Assembly: GCF_029360645.1 (NCBI RefSeq)
Contig: NZ_JARDUA010000003.1
Coordinates: 558,001-622,000 of the forward strand
From: Pontibacter litorisediminis
GTDB taxonomy: Bacteria; Bacteroidota; Bacteroidia; Cytophagales; Hymenobacteraceae
Reading direction: 5' to 3'
Length of the DNA: 64,000 nt
Below the pieces are notes generated by a model, which saw only the letters and a list, made by a program, of their open reading frames with translations, was not told the DNA's origin and ran no database searches. Both the position numbers and the translations under genes were made by a program. Of this stretch, positions 9,036 to 17,333 are shown piece after piece. Within the stretch, counting starts at the first letter, position 1. Every line of letters starts with the position of its first letter.

Positions 9036-9449
9036 TTGCCAGCCACACCCTACCTGATTCCTTTGCACCGTGTGGGTAGCCCCGAGATAGGCTACATCAC
9101 CAGCACGCAGTTTGCCGAGAACGTGCCCTTTGAGATAAAGCGGGTGTTCTGGACCCAGGACACACCGCCGGGGGTGGAGCGCGGGCACCATGCCAACATG
9201 GCCACCGAGGAGGTGCTGATTGCCCTGAGCGGAAGTATAAAAGTGCTGACCGACACCGGCCGCCAAAAGCAGGAGTTCGTGCTTACGCACCCGCAGCAGG
9301 GCCTCTACATACCGGCCATGTGCTGGACCGAGTTGCGCTTTTCCGAAGGCGCCACCGCCCTCTGCCTCACCTCCACCGACTTCAGCGAAGCCGACTATAT
9401 CCGCGACTACGGCCGTTTTCTGCAGTTGGCCTCGCACATAGAGCTATAA
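9036..9449 (+). CDS. FdtA/QdtA-like sugar 3,4-ketoisomerase (cupin)
   Basis: A WxcM/FdtA-type cupin that would interconvert dTDP-4-keto-6-deoxy-hexose 3,4-keto sugars on the way to 3-amino-3,6-dideoxy sugars of the cell surface. Family motifs seen are LIPLHRVGSPEIGYITSTQF, then FEIKRVFWTQDTPPGVERG, then HHANMATEEVLIALSGSIKV, with the catalytic His pair region GHHA. I place the start at TTG 9036 because a promoter -7 element (9006-9013) overlaps the longer version that starts at ATG 9000. The longer version would add 12 residues. The DegT aminotransferase 122 bases downstream is the expected next enzyme, so the two form a pathway pair. Confidence 0.82.
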   Translation: MPATPYLIPLHRVGSPEIGYITSTQFAENVPFEIKRVFWTQDTPPGVERGHHANMATEEVLIALSGSIKVLTDTGRQKQEFVLTHPQQGLYIPAMCWTELRFSEGATALCLTSTDFSEADYIRDYGRFLQLASHIEL

Positions 9450-9571
9450 AAGTATAACTGTTAATCGGACCAGGGTCTTCAGGATCGTAAGGATTTGCAG
9501 CAATAAAATTCATACATTCATAACTCTATAACTCTCAAACGCTCTAACTCCTAAACTCCCTTCACTCTCCC

Positions 9572-10684
9572 ATGCAGCCATTGCCATACTTCCAGTTCAG
9601 AGATTTTCCGGTGGGCCTGGAGCCGCAGGTGCAGCGGGCCTTGCTGGAGGCGGTGGCTAGTAAGCAGTATGTGCTGGGGCCGCAGGTGCGGGCTTTTGAG
9701 CAGGAGTTTGCCGCTTACCTGGGAGCAGGTGCCGCGGTAGGCGTGGGCAATGGCTACGATGCCCTGGTAATAGCGCTGAAAGCTTTGGGCGTGGGAGCGG
9801 GGGATGAGGTGGTGCTGCCGGTGCATACGTTTATCGCCACCGTTAATGCGGTGCTGCAGGTAGGGGCAAAGCCTGTGCTGGCCGAGCCGGACAAGTATAC
9901 TTATAACCTCACAGCTGCCACGGCCGCGCGGCATATTACCTCCAAGACCAAAGCCATACTTGCCGTGCACCTTTACGGGCAGGTTTGCCAGATGGGCGGG
10001 CTGCAGCAGCTGGCGCAAGCGCAAGGTATAAAGCTGCTGGAGGACGCTGCCCAGGCACATGGCGCCAAGTATAAAAGTAGCTACGCAGGAAGTATGGGTG
10101 ATGCCGCTGCCTTCAGTTTTTACCCCACCAAAAATCTGGGAGCCTTAGGCGATGCCGGGGCTGTGGTAACCGCTGATGCGGCTGTGGAGGCCTTTGCCAG
10201 GAAGTATCGGAATTATGGCGAGAGCCAGAAGTATAAATCAGAACAGATAGGTATAAACTCGCGGCTGGATGAGCTGCAGGCGGCGGCGCTGCGGGTAAAG
10301 CTGCAGCACCTGGAGGCACTGAACGCCGAGCGGCGGCGCCTGGCGCAAGTATACCTGCAGGAGCTGCAAAGCACCGGCGACCTTGTCCTTCCGGTCACGG
10401 CTCCCGGCTGCGGGCATGTCTACCACATTTTTAACATCCGCACCAGGTATAGAAACGAACTGCAGGCCTTCCTGCAAGAGCAGGGGGTTGGCACGGCTGT
10501 GCACTACCCGGTGCCGGTGCACCTGCAGCCCGCTTATACTTTCCTGGGCCACAAGGCCGGCGATTTCCCGGTAGCCGAAGAGCTGGCCGGCACGAGCCTT
10601 AGCCTTCCCCTCTTCCCCGGCCTCACCGAAGCAGAGCAGCAACGGGTGGTAGAGCAGGTAAGGTTATTTTTTAGGAAGGGGTAG
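9572..10684 (+). CDS. DegT/DnrJ/EryC1 family PLP-dependent sugar aminotransferase
   Basis: A 370-residue aminotransferase that would convert a dTDP-3-keto-6-deoxyhexose to the 3-amino sugar (FdtB-like role, inferred from the neighbour). The PLP Lys is K187 in FSFYPTKNLGALGDAGA. The acidic residue in LLEDAAQAHGA (D158) contacts the pyridine ring, and the substrate loop NSRLDELQAAAL is typical. Length and domain order are complete. It follows the FdtA-like ketoisomerase, and a family 2 glycosyltransferase gene lies 714 bases further on, separated by a repeat-bearing gap. Together they suggest synthesis of a 3-acylamino-dideoxy sugar for surface polysaccharide. Confidence 0.92.
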   Translation: MQPLPYFQFRDFPVGLEPQVQRALLEAVASKQYVLGPQVRAFEQEFAAYLGAGAAVGVGNGYDALVIALKALGVGAGDEVVLPVHTFIATVNAVLQVGAKPVLAEPDKYTYNLTAATAARHITSKTKAILAVHLYGQVCQMGGLQQLAQAQGIKLLEDAAQAHGAKYKSSYAGSMGDAAAFSFYPTKNLGALGDAGAVVTADAAVEAFARKYRNYGESQKYKSEQIGINSRLDELQAAALRVKLQHLEALNAERRRLAQVYLQELQSTGDLVLPVTAPGCGHVYHIFNIRTRYRNELQAFLQEQGVGTAVHYPVPVHLQPAYTFLGHKAGDFPVAEELAGTSLSLPLFPGLTEAEQQRVVEQVRLFFRKG

Positions 10685-11398
10685 TTCTTTATTGTTGATT
10701 GCTGATAGTTGGCTTGCAGCATTGCAGCACCGGACTAACCACTCCTGCCGCTCCTTATTTAAGGAGGTGAGCCTGCAACTGCTTTGGCTAAAGTATAAGC
10801 GCTGTAACTCTGGCTATTCAGATTAACCCACCCCAACCCCTCCTTAGCAAAGGGAGCCTGTTATTACTGGTGCTGAAGTATATATTTCATAGGTTCTGCT
10901 TTAACACCCCTATAGTCCCCTCAAGGGGACAGTCGTAATAGCAGTGGCTATCGAACAAGAACCCAATCTTTGGGTTGAGCGCCTTCTAGATTTCCGGTGC
11001 CCGCAAGGGCATTGCGACAGCAAAGGAAATGTAGACAGCGCGATGCCCGAGGACGAGGCCTCCCGGCCTGGAGGAAGCCAAAGCAGGAGGTGAAACGAGG
11101 CGATAGTAAGTCTGGAGGAAGAACAGCAGCTAGAAAAGATAGCTTGGTTCCAACTGCACAAAGCAGCGGCTAAGAGAGACACAAGCGGACGCTTGCGCTA
11201 GAGAAGTCTGAAAACTTGCACCAGGAAAGGTATAGCTTACACAGATTGGTATGTCCGGAACAGCGACAGCTATGGAAATATAAAAGAGAGACGGGCTGCA
11301 AATCCCGCCAGCGGTGCGGCAGGAAAGTATAAGCGGTGCAAAACCTGCAGCCGCTGCCACGCCAGCACAGCGCAACACAAAATTCCTTATCTTCGCTC
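10685..11398. other. Gene-free stretch holding a dispersed repeat
   Basis: Both strands were scanned and no convincing coding frame was seen. The stretch carries low-complexity fragments (a CCCCAACCCCTCC run near 10830), the structured dispersed repeat described separately, and copies of AAGTATA. The last 12 bases contain TATCTTCG (11388-11395), a possible variant -7 element, directly before the glycosyltransferase ATG. Confidence 0.7.
10905..11200. repeat. Dispersed non-coding repeat, copy A
   Basis: Matches a second copy near 24492-24882 in the same block order: a palindrome TCCCCTCAAGGGGA, then GGCTATCGAAC followed by CTTTGGGTTGAGCGCC, TTTCCGGTGC, CAGCGCGATGCCC, a CAGCTAG..AGCTTG segment, and finally ACAAGCGGACGCTTGCGCTA. 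Several blocks can fold: AACCCAATCTTTGGGTT makes a 7-base-pair stem and CAAGCGGACGCTTG a 5-base-pair stem. No reading frame is conserved between the copies, which points to RNA or DNA structure and away from protein. The element family is not known to me. Confidence 0.75.
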
Positions 11399-12340
11399 AT
11401 GCCCCAGCCACTCGTTTCTGTCATCTGCCTGTGCTACAACCACGAGCGCTTCCTGCGCGAGGCCTTGGACTCTGTCTTAGCGCAGACTTACCCCAACCTG
11501 GAGGTAATCATCGTGGACGACTGCAGCACCGATAACAGTGTGGGCATCATTCAGGAGTATGTGCAGCGACATCCGCAGCTTAAGTTCATCAGCACGGGCC
11601 AAAACCTGGGCAATACCAAAGCCTTTAACATGGGGTGGCGCGCCAGTAAGGGGGAGTTTATACTTGACTTTGCCACCGACGACGTGTTGCTGCCTGAACG
11701 GGTGGCGCAGCAGGTGGCTCAGTTTCAGCGCCTGGGCCCGGAGTTTGGCGTGGTCTATTCGGATGCCGAGTACATCTCTGATGATTCAGAACACCTGTAC
11801 TACCATAGCCAGAAGTATAAAGCAGCCCCGGACGGTGACGTGTTTGCAGAGGTATTGGGGCGCTACTTCATCTGCCCACCTACCATGCTCATCCGGCGCA
11901 AGGTGTTTGAGGCGTTGAGCGGATATGATGAGCGCCTGGCCTATGAGGACTTCGATTTTTGGGTGCGCTCCGCCCGCCAGTATAAGTATGGGTATCTGCC
12001 TGCAGTAACCACTAAACGCCGCCTGCACAACCGCTCCCTTTCCAGCGGATGGTACCGGAAAGGCAACCAATTGCTGGCTTCTACGGTTGTAGTGTGTAAG
12101 AGAGCCGCAGAACTGGTGCAAACTCCGCAAGAGCGAGAGGCACTGGCCAGGCGGCTGAAGTATGAGGCGCGGCATGCCTTCCTCACTGGTAATTTTACAG
12201 AGGCAGAGCAGTTGCTGCAGCTACTAAAGCAAACTACAGGCACCCCTCTTTTGTACCGGTTTCTCCGGCAGCTAAACAGGCATAAAATTGAGCTCGGTTT
12301 CCTGCGCAATCTGTACCGCAGGCTTCGGGGCCAACATTAA
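11399..12340 (+). CDS. Family 2 glycosyltransferase
   Basis: A 313-residue GT-A fold glycosyltransferase, probably at the inner membrane face, building a surface glycan. The N-terminus VSVICLCYNHERFLREALDS is the classic GT2 nucleotide-binding strand. VDDCSTDNS and the metal-binding FATDDVLLPE motif (DxD equivalent) follow, and the acceptor part contains YEDFDFWVRSARQ. I chose ATG 11399 (MPQPLVSVIC) over an upstream in-frame ATG at 11336, whose extra 21 residues have no family match. A TATCTTCG element ends 3 bases before the chosen start, so the mRNA may be nearly leaderless. It may act with the amino-sugar genes upstream. Confidence 0.92.
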   Translation: MPQPLVSVICLCYNHERFLREALDSVLAQTYPNLEVIIVDDCSTDNSVGIIQEYVQRHPQLKFISTGQNLGNTKAFNMGWRASKGEFILDFATDDVLLPERVAQQVAQFQRLGPEFGVVYSDAEYISDDSEHLYYHSQKYKAAPDGDVFAEVLGRYFICPPTMLIRRKVFEALSGYDERLAYEDFDFWVRSARQYKYGYLPAVTTKRRLHNRSLSSGWYRKGNQLLASTVVVCKRAAELVQTPQEREALARRLKYEARHAFLTGNFTEAEQLLQLLKQTTGTPLLYRFLRQLNRHKIELGFLRNLYRRLRGQH

Positions 12341-12500
12341 ATAGCACTGTTTTGTTTACTTACTCTCTTTTTATCCGTAAGCTAAAGTTAAACCAGCTTT
12401 TAGTGGAGTATCTGATAGCCTAACCCTTTAAATCACTCAGAATGGGTGTTTTTATGGGTAATTTGTTGCCTGTTACGGGTTACTATCAAGATTTAATAAC

Positions 12501-12508
12501 TATATTTG
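12501..12508 (+). promoter_or_regulatory. -7 element of the acyl-ACP desaturase gene
   Basis: TATATTTG, 24 bases before the ATG at 12532. It lies inside a longer in-frame extension that begins at 12442, and so argues for the shorter protein. Confidence 0.6.
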
Positions 12509-12531
12509 GAATTCAATTAAACAACAGCACC

Positions 12532-13512
12532 ATGATTACACCAGCGCTCGCCTCACGTGGGGAAGTTATAAAATGGATGGAAGATTTTGTGGGAGAAAAA
12601 CTCTCCGAGTTTCTTAAGTCAGTGGAGGATAGCTGGCAACCTGCAGACCTTTTACCGGACGCTACCATGGAAAGCTTCTTTGACGAAGTGAAAGAATTGC
12701 GTGAGCGTGCCCGCGACCTGAGCTACGACCTGCTGGCTGTGCTGGTAGGCGATACGATCACGGAAGAGGCGCTGCCTACGTATGAGAGCTGGCTTATGAC
12801 AATAGAAGGTTTGCCCAAAGACCCGCAAGGCCCTTGGATGAAGTGGAACCGCAGCTGGACGGCCGAGGAGAACCGCCACGGCGATGCACTGAACCGCTAT
12901 CTGTACCTGACTGGCCGTATTAACATGCGCGAAATGGAGGCCTCCACGCAGTACTTGATCGCGGATGGCTTTGACCTGCAGACCGATGACGACCCGTACC
13001 GCTCGTTTGTGTATACTTCGTTTCAGGAGACAGCCACGAACATCTCGCACCGCCGCGTAGCGCAGATCGCCAAGAAACAGGGCGACACGCAGCTGGCCAA
13101 GCTGTGCGGCCACGTAGCTGCCGATGAGGCCCGCCATGCCAAGGCGTATAAATCTTTTGTAAGCAAGATTTTTGAGGCGGACCCGAACGAGATGATGCTG
13201 GCGTTTGAGGACATGATGCGCAAGAAGATCGTGATGCCGGCCCACTACATGCGCGAGTTGGGCGTGGACCTGGGTAAGACCTTCGGCCACTTTACCGATG
13301 CCGCCCAGCGTATCGGCGTATACACCTCAGCCGACTATACCGACATCCTGGAAGGCCTGATAAAAGAATGGAAGATCGAGGCCCTGACCGGCCTGGACGA
13401 AGCCGGTGAGCGTGCCCGCGATTACGTGATGGCCCTGCCAGCCCGCCTGAAGCGCGTGGCAGAGCGCATGAAAGTGCCGGAACTAGAGTATAAGTTCCGC
13501 TGGATAGCTTAA
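12532..13512 (+). CDS. Acyl-[acyl-carrier-protein] desaturase (soluble di-iron)
   Basis: A 326-residue ferritin-like fatty acid desaturase type 2 that inserts a double bond into acyl-ACP using O2 and ferredoxin. The di-iron ligand motifs are E112-E113-N-R-H116 and D198-E199-A-R-H202, with a further Glu at E166 in SFQETATNISHRR. All ligands are present. I chose ATG 12532 because a promoter -7 element lies at 12501-12508 and the 30 extra upstream residues do not look like the family. A UGAGUCCC-type hairpin terminator follows at 13536. Confidence 0.93.
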   Translation: MITPALASRGEVIKWMEDFVGEKLSEFLKSVEDSWQPADLLPDATMESFFDEVKELRERARDLSYDLLAVLVGDTITEEALPTYESWLMTIEGLPKDPQGPWMKWNRSWTAEENRHGDALNRYLYLTGRINMREMEASTQYLIADGFDLQTDDDPYRSFVYTSFQETATNISHRRVAQIAKKQGDTQLAKLCGHVAADEARHAKAYKSFVSKIFEADPNEMMLAFEDMMRKKIVMPAHYMRELGVDLGKTFGHFTDAAQRIGVYTSADYTDILEGLIKEWKIEALTGLDEAGERARDYVMALPARLKRVAERMKVPELEYKFRWIA

Positions 13513-13535
13513 GCAGCAGATACAAGAAGATAAAG

Positions 13536-13570
13536 AAAGAGGTGAGTCCCTGATAGGGCTCACCTCTTTT
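13536..13570 (+). terminator. Rho-independent terminator after the desaturase
   Basis: Arms AAAGAGGTGAGTCCC (13536-13550) and GGGCTCACCTCTTTT (13556-13570) pair with one bulged base, and a T run ends the hairpin. It may also serve the convergent DUF427 gene that ends at 13582. Confidence 0.8.
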
Positions 13571-13581
13571 GCTTTCAAGGC

Positions 13582-13863
13582 TTACTTCTGAACTTTTACG
13601 TCTTTCCAGAAGGCGATGTAACCTCTTATCTTTTCGGCTGCGTCTTTTGGGTTAGGGTAGTACCAGGCAGCGTCCTGCTGTACCTCCCCATTCACTTTTA
13701 CATGGTAATAGGCGGCTTCGCCTTTCCAGGAGCAGGTGGTGTGGGTACGGCTTTCCTCCAGGTAGCTTTTGTCAACAGTGTTTGGCGGAAAATATTGGTT
13801 GCCTTCTACTACAATGGTAGTGTCGCATTCTGCAATTACAACATCATTAAATATCGCTTTCAT
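13582..13863 (-). CDS. DUF427 domain protein
   Basis: A 93-residue protein covering the whole DUF427 domain: IAECDTTIVVEGNQYFPP, then TTCSWKGEAAYYHV and WYYPNPKDAAEKIRGYIAFW, which are the usual family signatures. The domain is widespread in soil bacteria and has no established biochemical role. The gene stands alone, convergent with the desaturase gene. Confidence 0.9.
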   Translation of the reverse strand: MKAIFNDVVIAECDTTIVVEGNQYFPPNTVDKSYLEESRTHTTCSWKGEAAYYHVKVNGEVQQDAAWYYPNPKDAAEKIRGYIAFWKDVKVQK

Positions 13864-13992
13864 GGTTTTACTCGTTTTATAAATGCCTGTATGTTATTCT
13901 ACTAAAGTATGCTGCTAAGGTTAAGCGGCATGCACAGGGCGTAACAGAACAATGTGCCGGCTATGCTTGTTACACAAGGTAAACCCTGATTT

Positions 13993-15090
13993 ATGATTGG
14001 ATACAGATTCACTGACTATGTACCTCCCCAGGATGACAAGCCGGGTTTTGAGTCGCTGCTGAAGATCTTCATGCAGCTGGTCACCATTACCTCCGGCGAC
14101 GTGGGGGAGGCCCTCAATTGGCTCAGCTCGCTGGACAAGCAGTATAATTTGACCGGCGACGAGTATGGCATCGGCGATTTTATTGAGGACCTGAAAAAGA
14201 AAGGCTACCTGGACGAGAACCCGCAGGAGCGGGGCGCCTTCCAGCTCACGGCCAAGAGCGAGCAAAGCATACGGAGGAGTGCGCTGGAGGAGATTTTCGG
14301 GAAGCTGAAGAAAGGTGGCAAGGGCAGTCATGCCACACCCCACACCGGCATTGGCGATGAAGCCAGCACCGACCGCCGCGAGTACCGTTTCGGAGACACG
14401 CTGGAGCAAATCTCCATGACCGAGTCGCTGCGCAATGCCCAGATCAACCACGGCATCGGTGACCTGCGCTTGACCGAGCAGGATTTGGAGGTAACCGAAA
14501 CCGAGCACAAGACGCAGGCCTCCACGGTGCTGATGATCGACATCTCTCATTCCATGATCCTGTATGGTGAGGACCGCATCACACCCGCCAAGAAGGTTGC
14601 CATGGCCCTGGCCGAACTCATCAAGCAGAAGTACCCGAAAGACACGCTGGACGTAATTGTGTTTGGCAACGATGCCTGGCAGATCGAGATAAAGGACTTG
14701 CCATACCTGGAGGTAGGGCCCTATCACACCAACACCGTAGCGGGCCTGGAGTTGGCCATGGATATTCTGCGCAAGCGCAAAACGCCGAACAAGCAAATCT
14801 TCATGATCACCGACGGCAAGCCAACCTGCCTGAAGGAGGGGCTGCGTTACTACAAAAACAGCTTCGGACTTGATAGAAAGGTGGTGAATAAAACACTGAA
14901 CCTGGCAGCCCAGTGCCGCCGGATCAAGATTCCGATTACCACCTTTATGATCGCGTCAGACCCTTACCTACAGCAATTCGTAGACGAGTTCACAAAAGTA
15001 AACAACGGACAGGCCTACTACAGCTCCTTGAAAGGACTGGGCCACCTGGTGTTCCGCGACTACGGAAGAAACCGCAAGAAAAGCTTTTAA
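13993..15090 (+). CDS. VWA-domain protein, partner of the MoxR-like ATPase
   Basis: A 365-residue cytoplasmic protein. Residues about 1-170 are a charged helical region. Residues about 175-345 form a von Willebrand A domain with a complete metal site: D183-I-S185-H-S187 (DxSxS), Thr in HTNT (T246/T248) and D274 in MITDGKP. VWA proteins paired with MoxR or Mg-chelatase-like AAA ATPases act as substrate or metal-loading adaptors. Here the ATPase gene follows 254 bases downstream on the same strand, and the pair resembles the ChlD/ChlI division of labour. The client is unknown. No signal peptide is seen. Confidence 0.85.
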   Translation: MIGYRFTDYVPPQDDKPGFESLLKIFMQLVTITSGDVGEALNWLSSLDKQYNLTGDEYGIGDFIEDLKKKGYLDENPQERGAFQLTAKSEQSIRRSALEEIFGKLKKGGKGSHATPHTGIGDEASTDRREYRFGDTLEQISMTESLRNAQINHGIGDLRLTEQDLEVTETEHKTQASTVLMIDISHSMILYGEDRITPAKKVAMALAELIKQKYPKDTLDVIVFGNDAWQIEIKDLPYLEVGPYHTNTVAGLELAMDILRKRKTPNKQIFMITDGKPTCLKEGLRYYKNSFGLDRKVVNKTLNLAAQCRRIKIPITTFMIASDPYLQQFVDEFTKVNNGQAYYSSLKGLGHLVFRDYGRNRKKSF

Positions 15091-15097
15091 ACAGCGC

Positions 15098-15270
15098 TGT
15101 CCCCTTAAGTGGACTATAAGGACGCTTCATACTAATAAGATGGGGAAAAGGCCCCTGTCATGCTGCTAAGAAACTTGTTTGAAGGAAGCTCAAACTATCA
15201 GCTACCAGGACCCTTCCAGGATGACAAAAAAAGTATGACTACACCCTTGTAGTTCCCTCAAGAGGAAAGT
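15098..15270. repeat. Two short palindromic elements related to the start of the dispersed repeat
   Basis: GTCCCCTTAAGTGGACTATA near 15100-15118 and TAGTTCCCTCAAGAGGAAA near 15250-15268 are diverged forms of the palindrome that opens repeat copies A and B (TAGTCCCCTCAAGGGGACA). They lie in opposite orientation in the gap between the VWA and ATPase genes. Confidence 0.5.
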
Positions 15271-15344
15271 TGTTAGCAAAAATGAAACTCAACTATCATC
15301 AATTCAACTGGTTGCTGATAATTGTTAACTGATAACTGTAACAA

Positions 15345-16865
15345 ATGAATTATAGAGACATACCAGCCGAAAAGCTGCAGCAGATAAAAACACTGGGCCA
15401 ACTGAAGGCCGCCGGATACGAGCCGGAGAGCGTAAAGCAGGAGCTGCGCCGTAACCTGATCAAAAAGCTGCAGCACAAGGAGGAGGTGTTCCCCGGTATC
15501 TGGGGCTATGAGGAGACTGTGATCCCGGATATGCAGCGGGCCATCCTTTCGATGCACCATATTAACCTGCTGGGCCTGCGCGGGCAGGCCAAAACCCGCA
15601 TCGCGCGGCAAATGATCGACCTGTTGGATGAATTTATACCAGTACTGCAGGGCTCTGAGCTGAACGACGACCCGTTGCACCCGCTCTCGCGCTATGCCAA
15701 GGACATGGTGCACGAACACGGCGACGACACGCCGATCACCTGGCTGCACCGCTCCGACAGGTATACCGAGAAATTAGCCACACCCGATGTGTCAGTAGCT
15801 GACCTAATCGGGGATGCTGACCCTATTAAAGCAGCTACGCTCCGGTTGCCTTACTCTGATGAGCGCGTGATTCACTTCGGCCTGATTCCTCGCTCGCACC
15901 GCGGCATTTTTGTGATTAACGAGCTGCCCGATTTGCAGGCGCGCATCCAGGTGGCGCTGTTTAACATCCTGCAGGAAGGCGACATACAGATTCGTGGTTT
16001 TAAGGTACGCATGCCACTGGATATTCAGTTTGTGTTCACCGCCAACCCAGAGGATTATACCAACCGCGGCTCTATTGTAACGCCGCTGAAAGACCGCATC
16101 GACTCCCAGATCATCACGCATTACCCGAAGACCATTGAAACCGGTAAGAAGATCACACAGCAGGAAGCGCGCTTGAAAGATGGGCAGGGTAATCTGGTGC
16201 AGACGAACGACATTATTGGTGATCTGATCGAGCAGGTGGCCTTTGAGGCTCGTGAGAGCGAGTACGTGGACCCTAAAAGCGGTGTATCGGCCCGACTGAC
16301 GATTTCTGCCTATGAGAACCTGATGAGCGCTGCCGAGCGGCGCGCCCTGCTCAACGGCGAAAGCAAAACGTATGTGCGCGTGTCGGATTTCCTGAACACG
16401 ATCCCTTCCGTAACCGGTAAAGTGGAACTGGTGTATGAAGGCGAGCAGGAGGGAGCGGGCCATGTGGCGCAGGTGCTGATGGGTAAGGCTATCCGGACGC
16501 AGTTCCTGAACTACTTCCCTGACCCTGATAAGGCCAAGAAAGCCAAAACAGGTAACCCCTACAAAAAAATAACCGATTGGTTTGGCGATGGCAACACGAT
16601 AGACATCCTAAACGACGCGCCTGCAGGTGACTACAAAGCAGCCTTGCAGCGCATACCCGGGCTTGCAGAACTGGTAGAGAAGCAGCTGCCAAACACCAAA
16701 GGCGACGAGAAACTGTTCATGATGGAGTTTGCCCTGCACGGCCTGGCCGAGCACAGCCAACTTAGCAAGAGCCGCCTCAGCACTGGGCTGCAGTTCAAAG
16801 ACCTGCTCAGCGGCATGTTCTCCATGCCGAGCTTCGGAGATGAGGACGAGGACGAAGACTTTTAG
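15345..16865 (+). CDS. MoxR/Mg-chelatase-like AAA+ ATPase
   Basis: A 506-residue AAA+ ATPase. Walker A is G77-L-R-G-Q-A-K83-T84. The Walker B strand is GIFVINELPDL, with Asn192-Glu193 where most AAA+ proteins have Asp-Glu. Sensor 1 is in QFVFTANPEDYTNRG and an Arg-finger region in TPLKDRIDSQI. The C-terminal third (about 370-506) is helical with an acidic tail. The family is often annotated as magnesium chelatase or sigma-54-interacting, but there is no porphyrin pathway here. It most likely works with the VWA protein encoded just upstream. A strong UUCG terminator follows. Confidence 0.85.
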   Translation: MNYRDIPAEKLQQIKTLGQLKAAGYEPESVKQELRRNLIKKLQHKEEVFPGIWGYEETVIPDMQRAILSMHHINLLGLRGQAKTRIARQMIDLLDEFIPVLQGSELNDDPLHPLSRYAKDMVHEHGDDTPITWLHRSDRYTEKLATPDVSVADLIGDADPIKAATLRLPYSDERVIHFGLIPRSHRGIFVINELPDLQARIQVALFNILQEGDIQIRGFKVRMPLDIQFVFTANPEDYTNRGSIVTPLKDRIDSQIITHYPKTIETGKKITQQEARLKDGQGNLVQTNDIIGDLIEQVAFEARESEYVDPKSGVSARLTISAYENLMSAAERRALLNGESKTYVRVSDFLNTIPSVTGKVELVYEGEQEGAGHVAQVLMGKAIRTQFLNYFPDPDKAKKAKTGNPYKKITDWFGDGNTIDILNDAPAGDYKAALQRIPGLAELVEKQLPNTKGDEKLFMMEFALHGLAEHSQLSKSRLSTGLQFKDLLSGMFSMPSFGDEDEDEDF

Positions 16866-16914
16866 GAGGTAAAGAGTGGAGGAGTAAGCGAGTTTAGGAG
16901 TTATTTCATCCAGG

Positions 16915-16942
16915 AGAGACGCAATTCGTTGCGTCTCTTTTC
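16915..16942 (+). terminator. UUCG-loop terminator
   Basis: A perfect 10-base-pair stem AGAGACGCAA/TTGCGTCTCT with a TTCG loop is followed by TTTCTTTT. It ends the ATPase transcript. The convergent small gene at 16995 may use it in reverse. Confidence 0.88.
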
Positions 16943-16994
16943 TTTTGGTATACCTGGGTTATACTTCCTCCAAAAAGGCCTTGGCTATACTTTG

Positions 16995-17258
16995 CTATTC
17001 TTCCTCCAGCGTTTGCTGTGGCCGTTTCTTGCCTGCGCGGCGGTACCAGTAGTCTGCGTTCCACGTGTCTCCTTCCTGGCGGTGCAGGTAGGCGTGTATC
17101 CAGGCGGCGTTCTGGTCGGGCAGGTCTTGTATAAGCACATGCGCTTTGTCCCAGTTGCCCTTCGCCTCGTGCCACAGCGCCTGCAGGTAAACATTGGCTT
17201 CCGGTGGAGGAGTGGGAGCAGAGAGGCTGGCTTTGAAAGTGGTGAGGTTGAGGTTCAT
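16995..17258 (-). CDS. Conserved small protein of unknown function
   Basis: An 87-residue protein with the conserved pattern LQALWHEAKGNWDKAHVLIQ followed by WIHAYLHRQEGDTWNADYWYRRAGK. I recognise this as a small helical family found in several phyla, with no assigned role. The start at 17258 (MNLNLTTFKASL) is preferred, because the extra residues from the in-frame start at 17309 (Cys/Ser/Thr-rich) do not fit. It is transcribed alone, convergent with the AAA ATPase. Confidence 0.75.
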   Translation of the reverse strand: MNLNLTTFKASLSAPTPPPEANVYLQALWHEAKGNWDKAHVLIQDLPDQNAAWIHAYLHRQEGDTWNADYWYRRAGKKRPQQTLEEE

Positions 17259-17333
17259 GGTTGTTAAACGGGCTTGTGTAGACGATGTGCAAGGCATAAG
17301 CCGAAGCATAAAGTATACATGTGTTGGCAGAAG

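Noticed and set aside
10985-11400. Cys/Ser-rich minus-strand frames in the repeat region
   Set aside because: The frames are not conserved between the two repeat copies and have shadow-like composition.
12442-12531. N-terminal extension of the desaturase
   Set aside because: A promoter -7 element lies within it and the extra residues do not fit the family.
16995-17309. Longer form of the small conserved protein (104 residues)
   Set aside because: The additional 17 residues are Ser/Thr/Cys-rich and unlike the family, which begins near MNLNLTTF.
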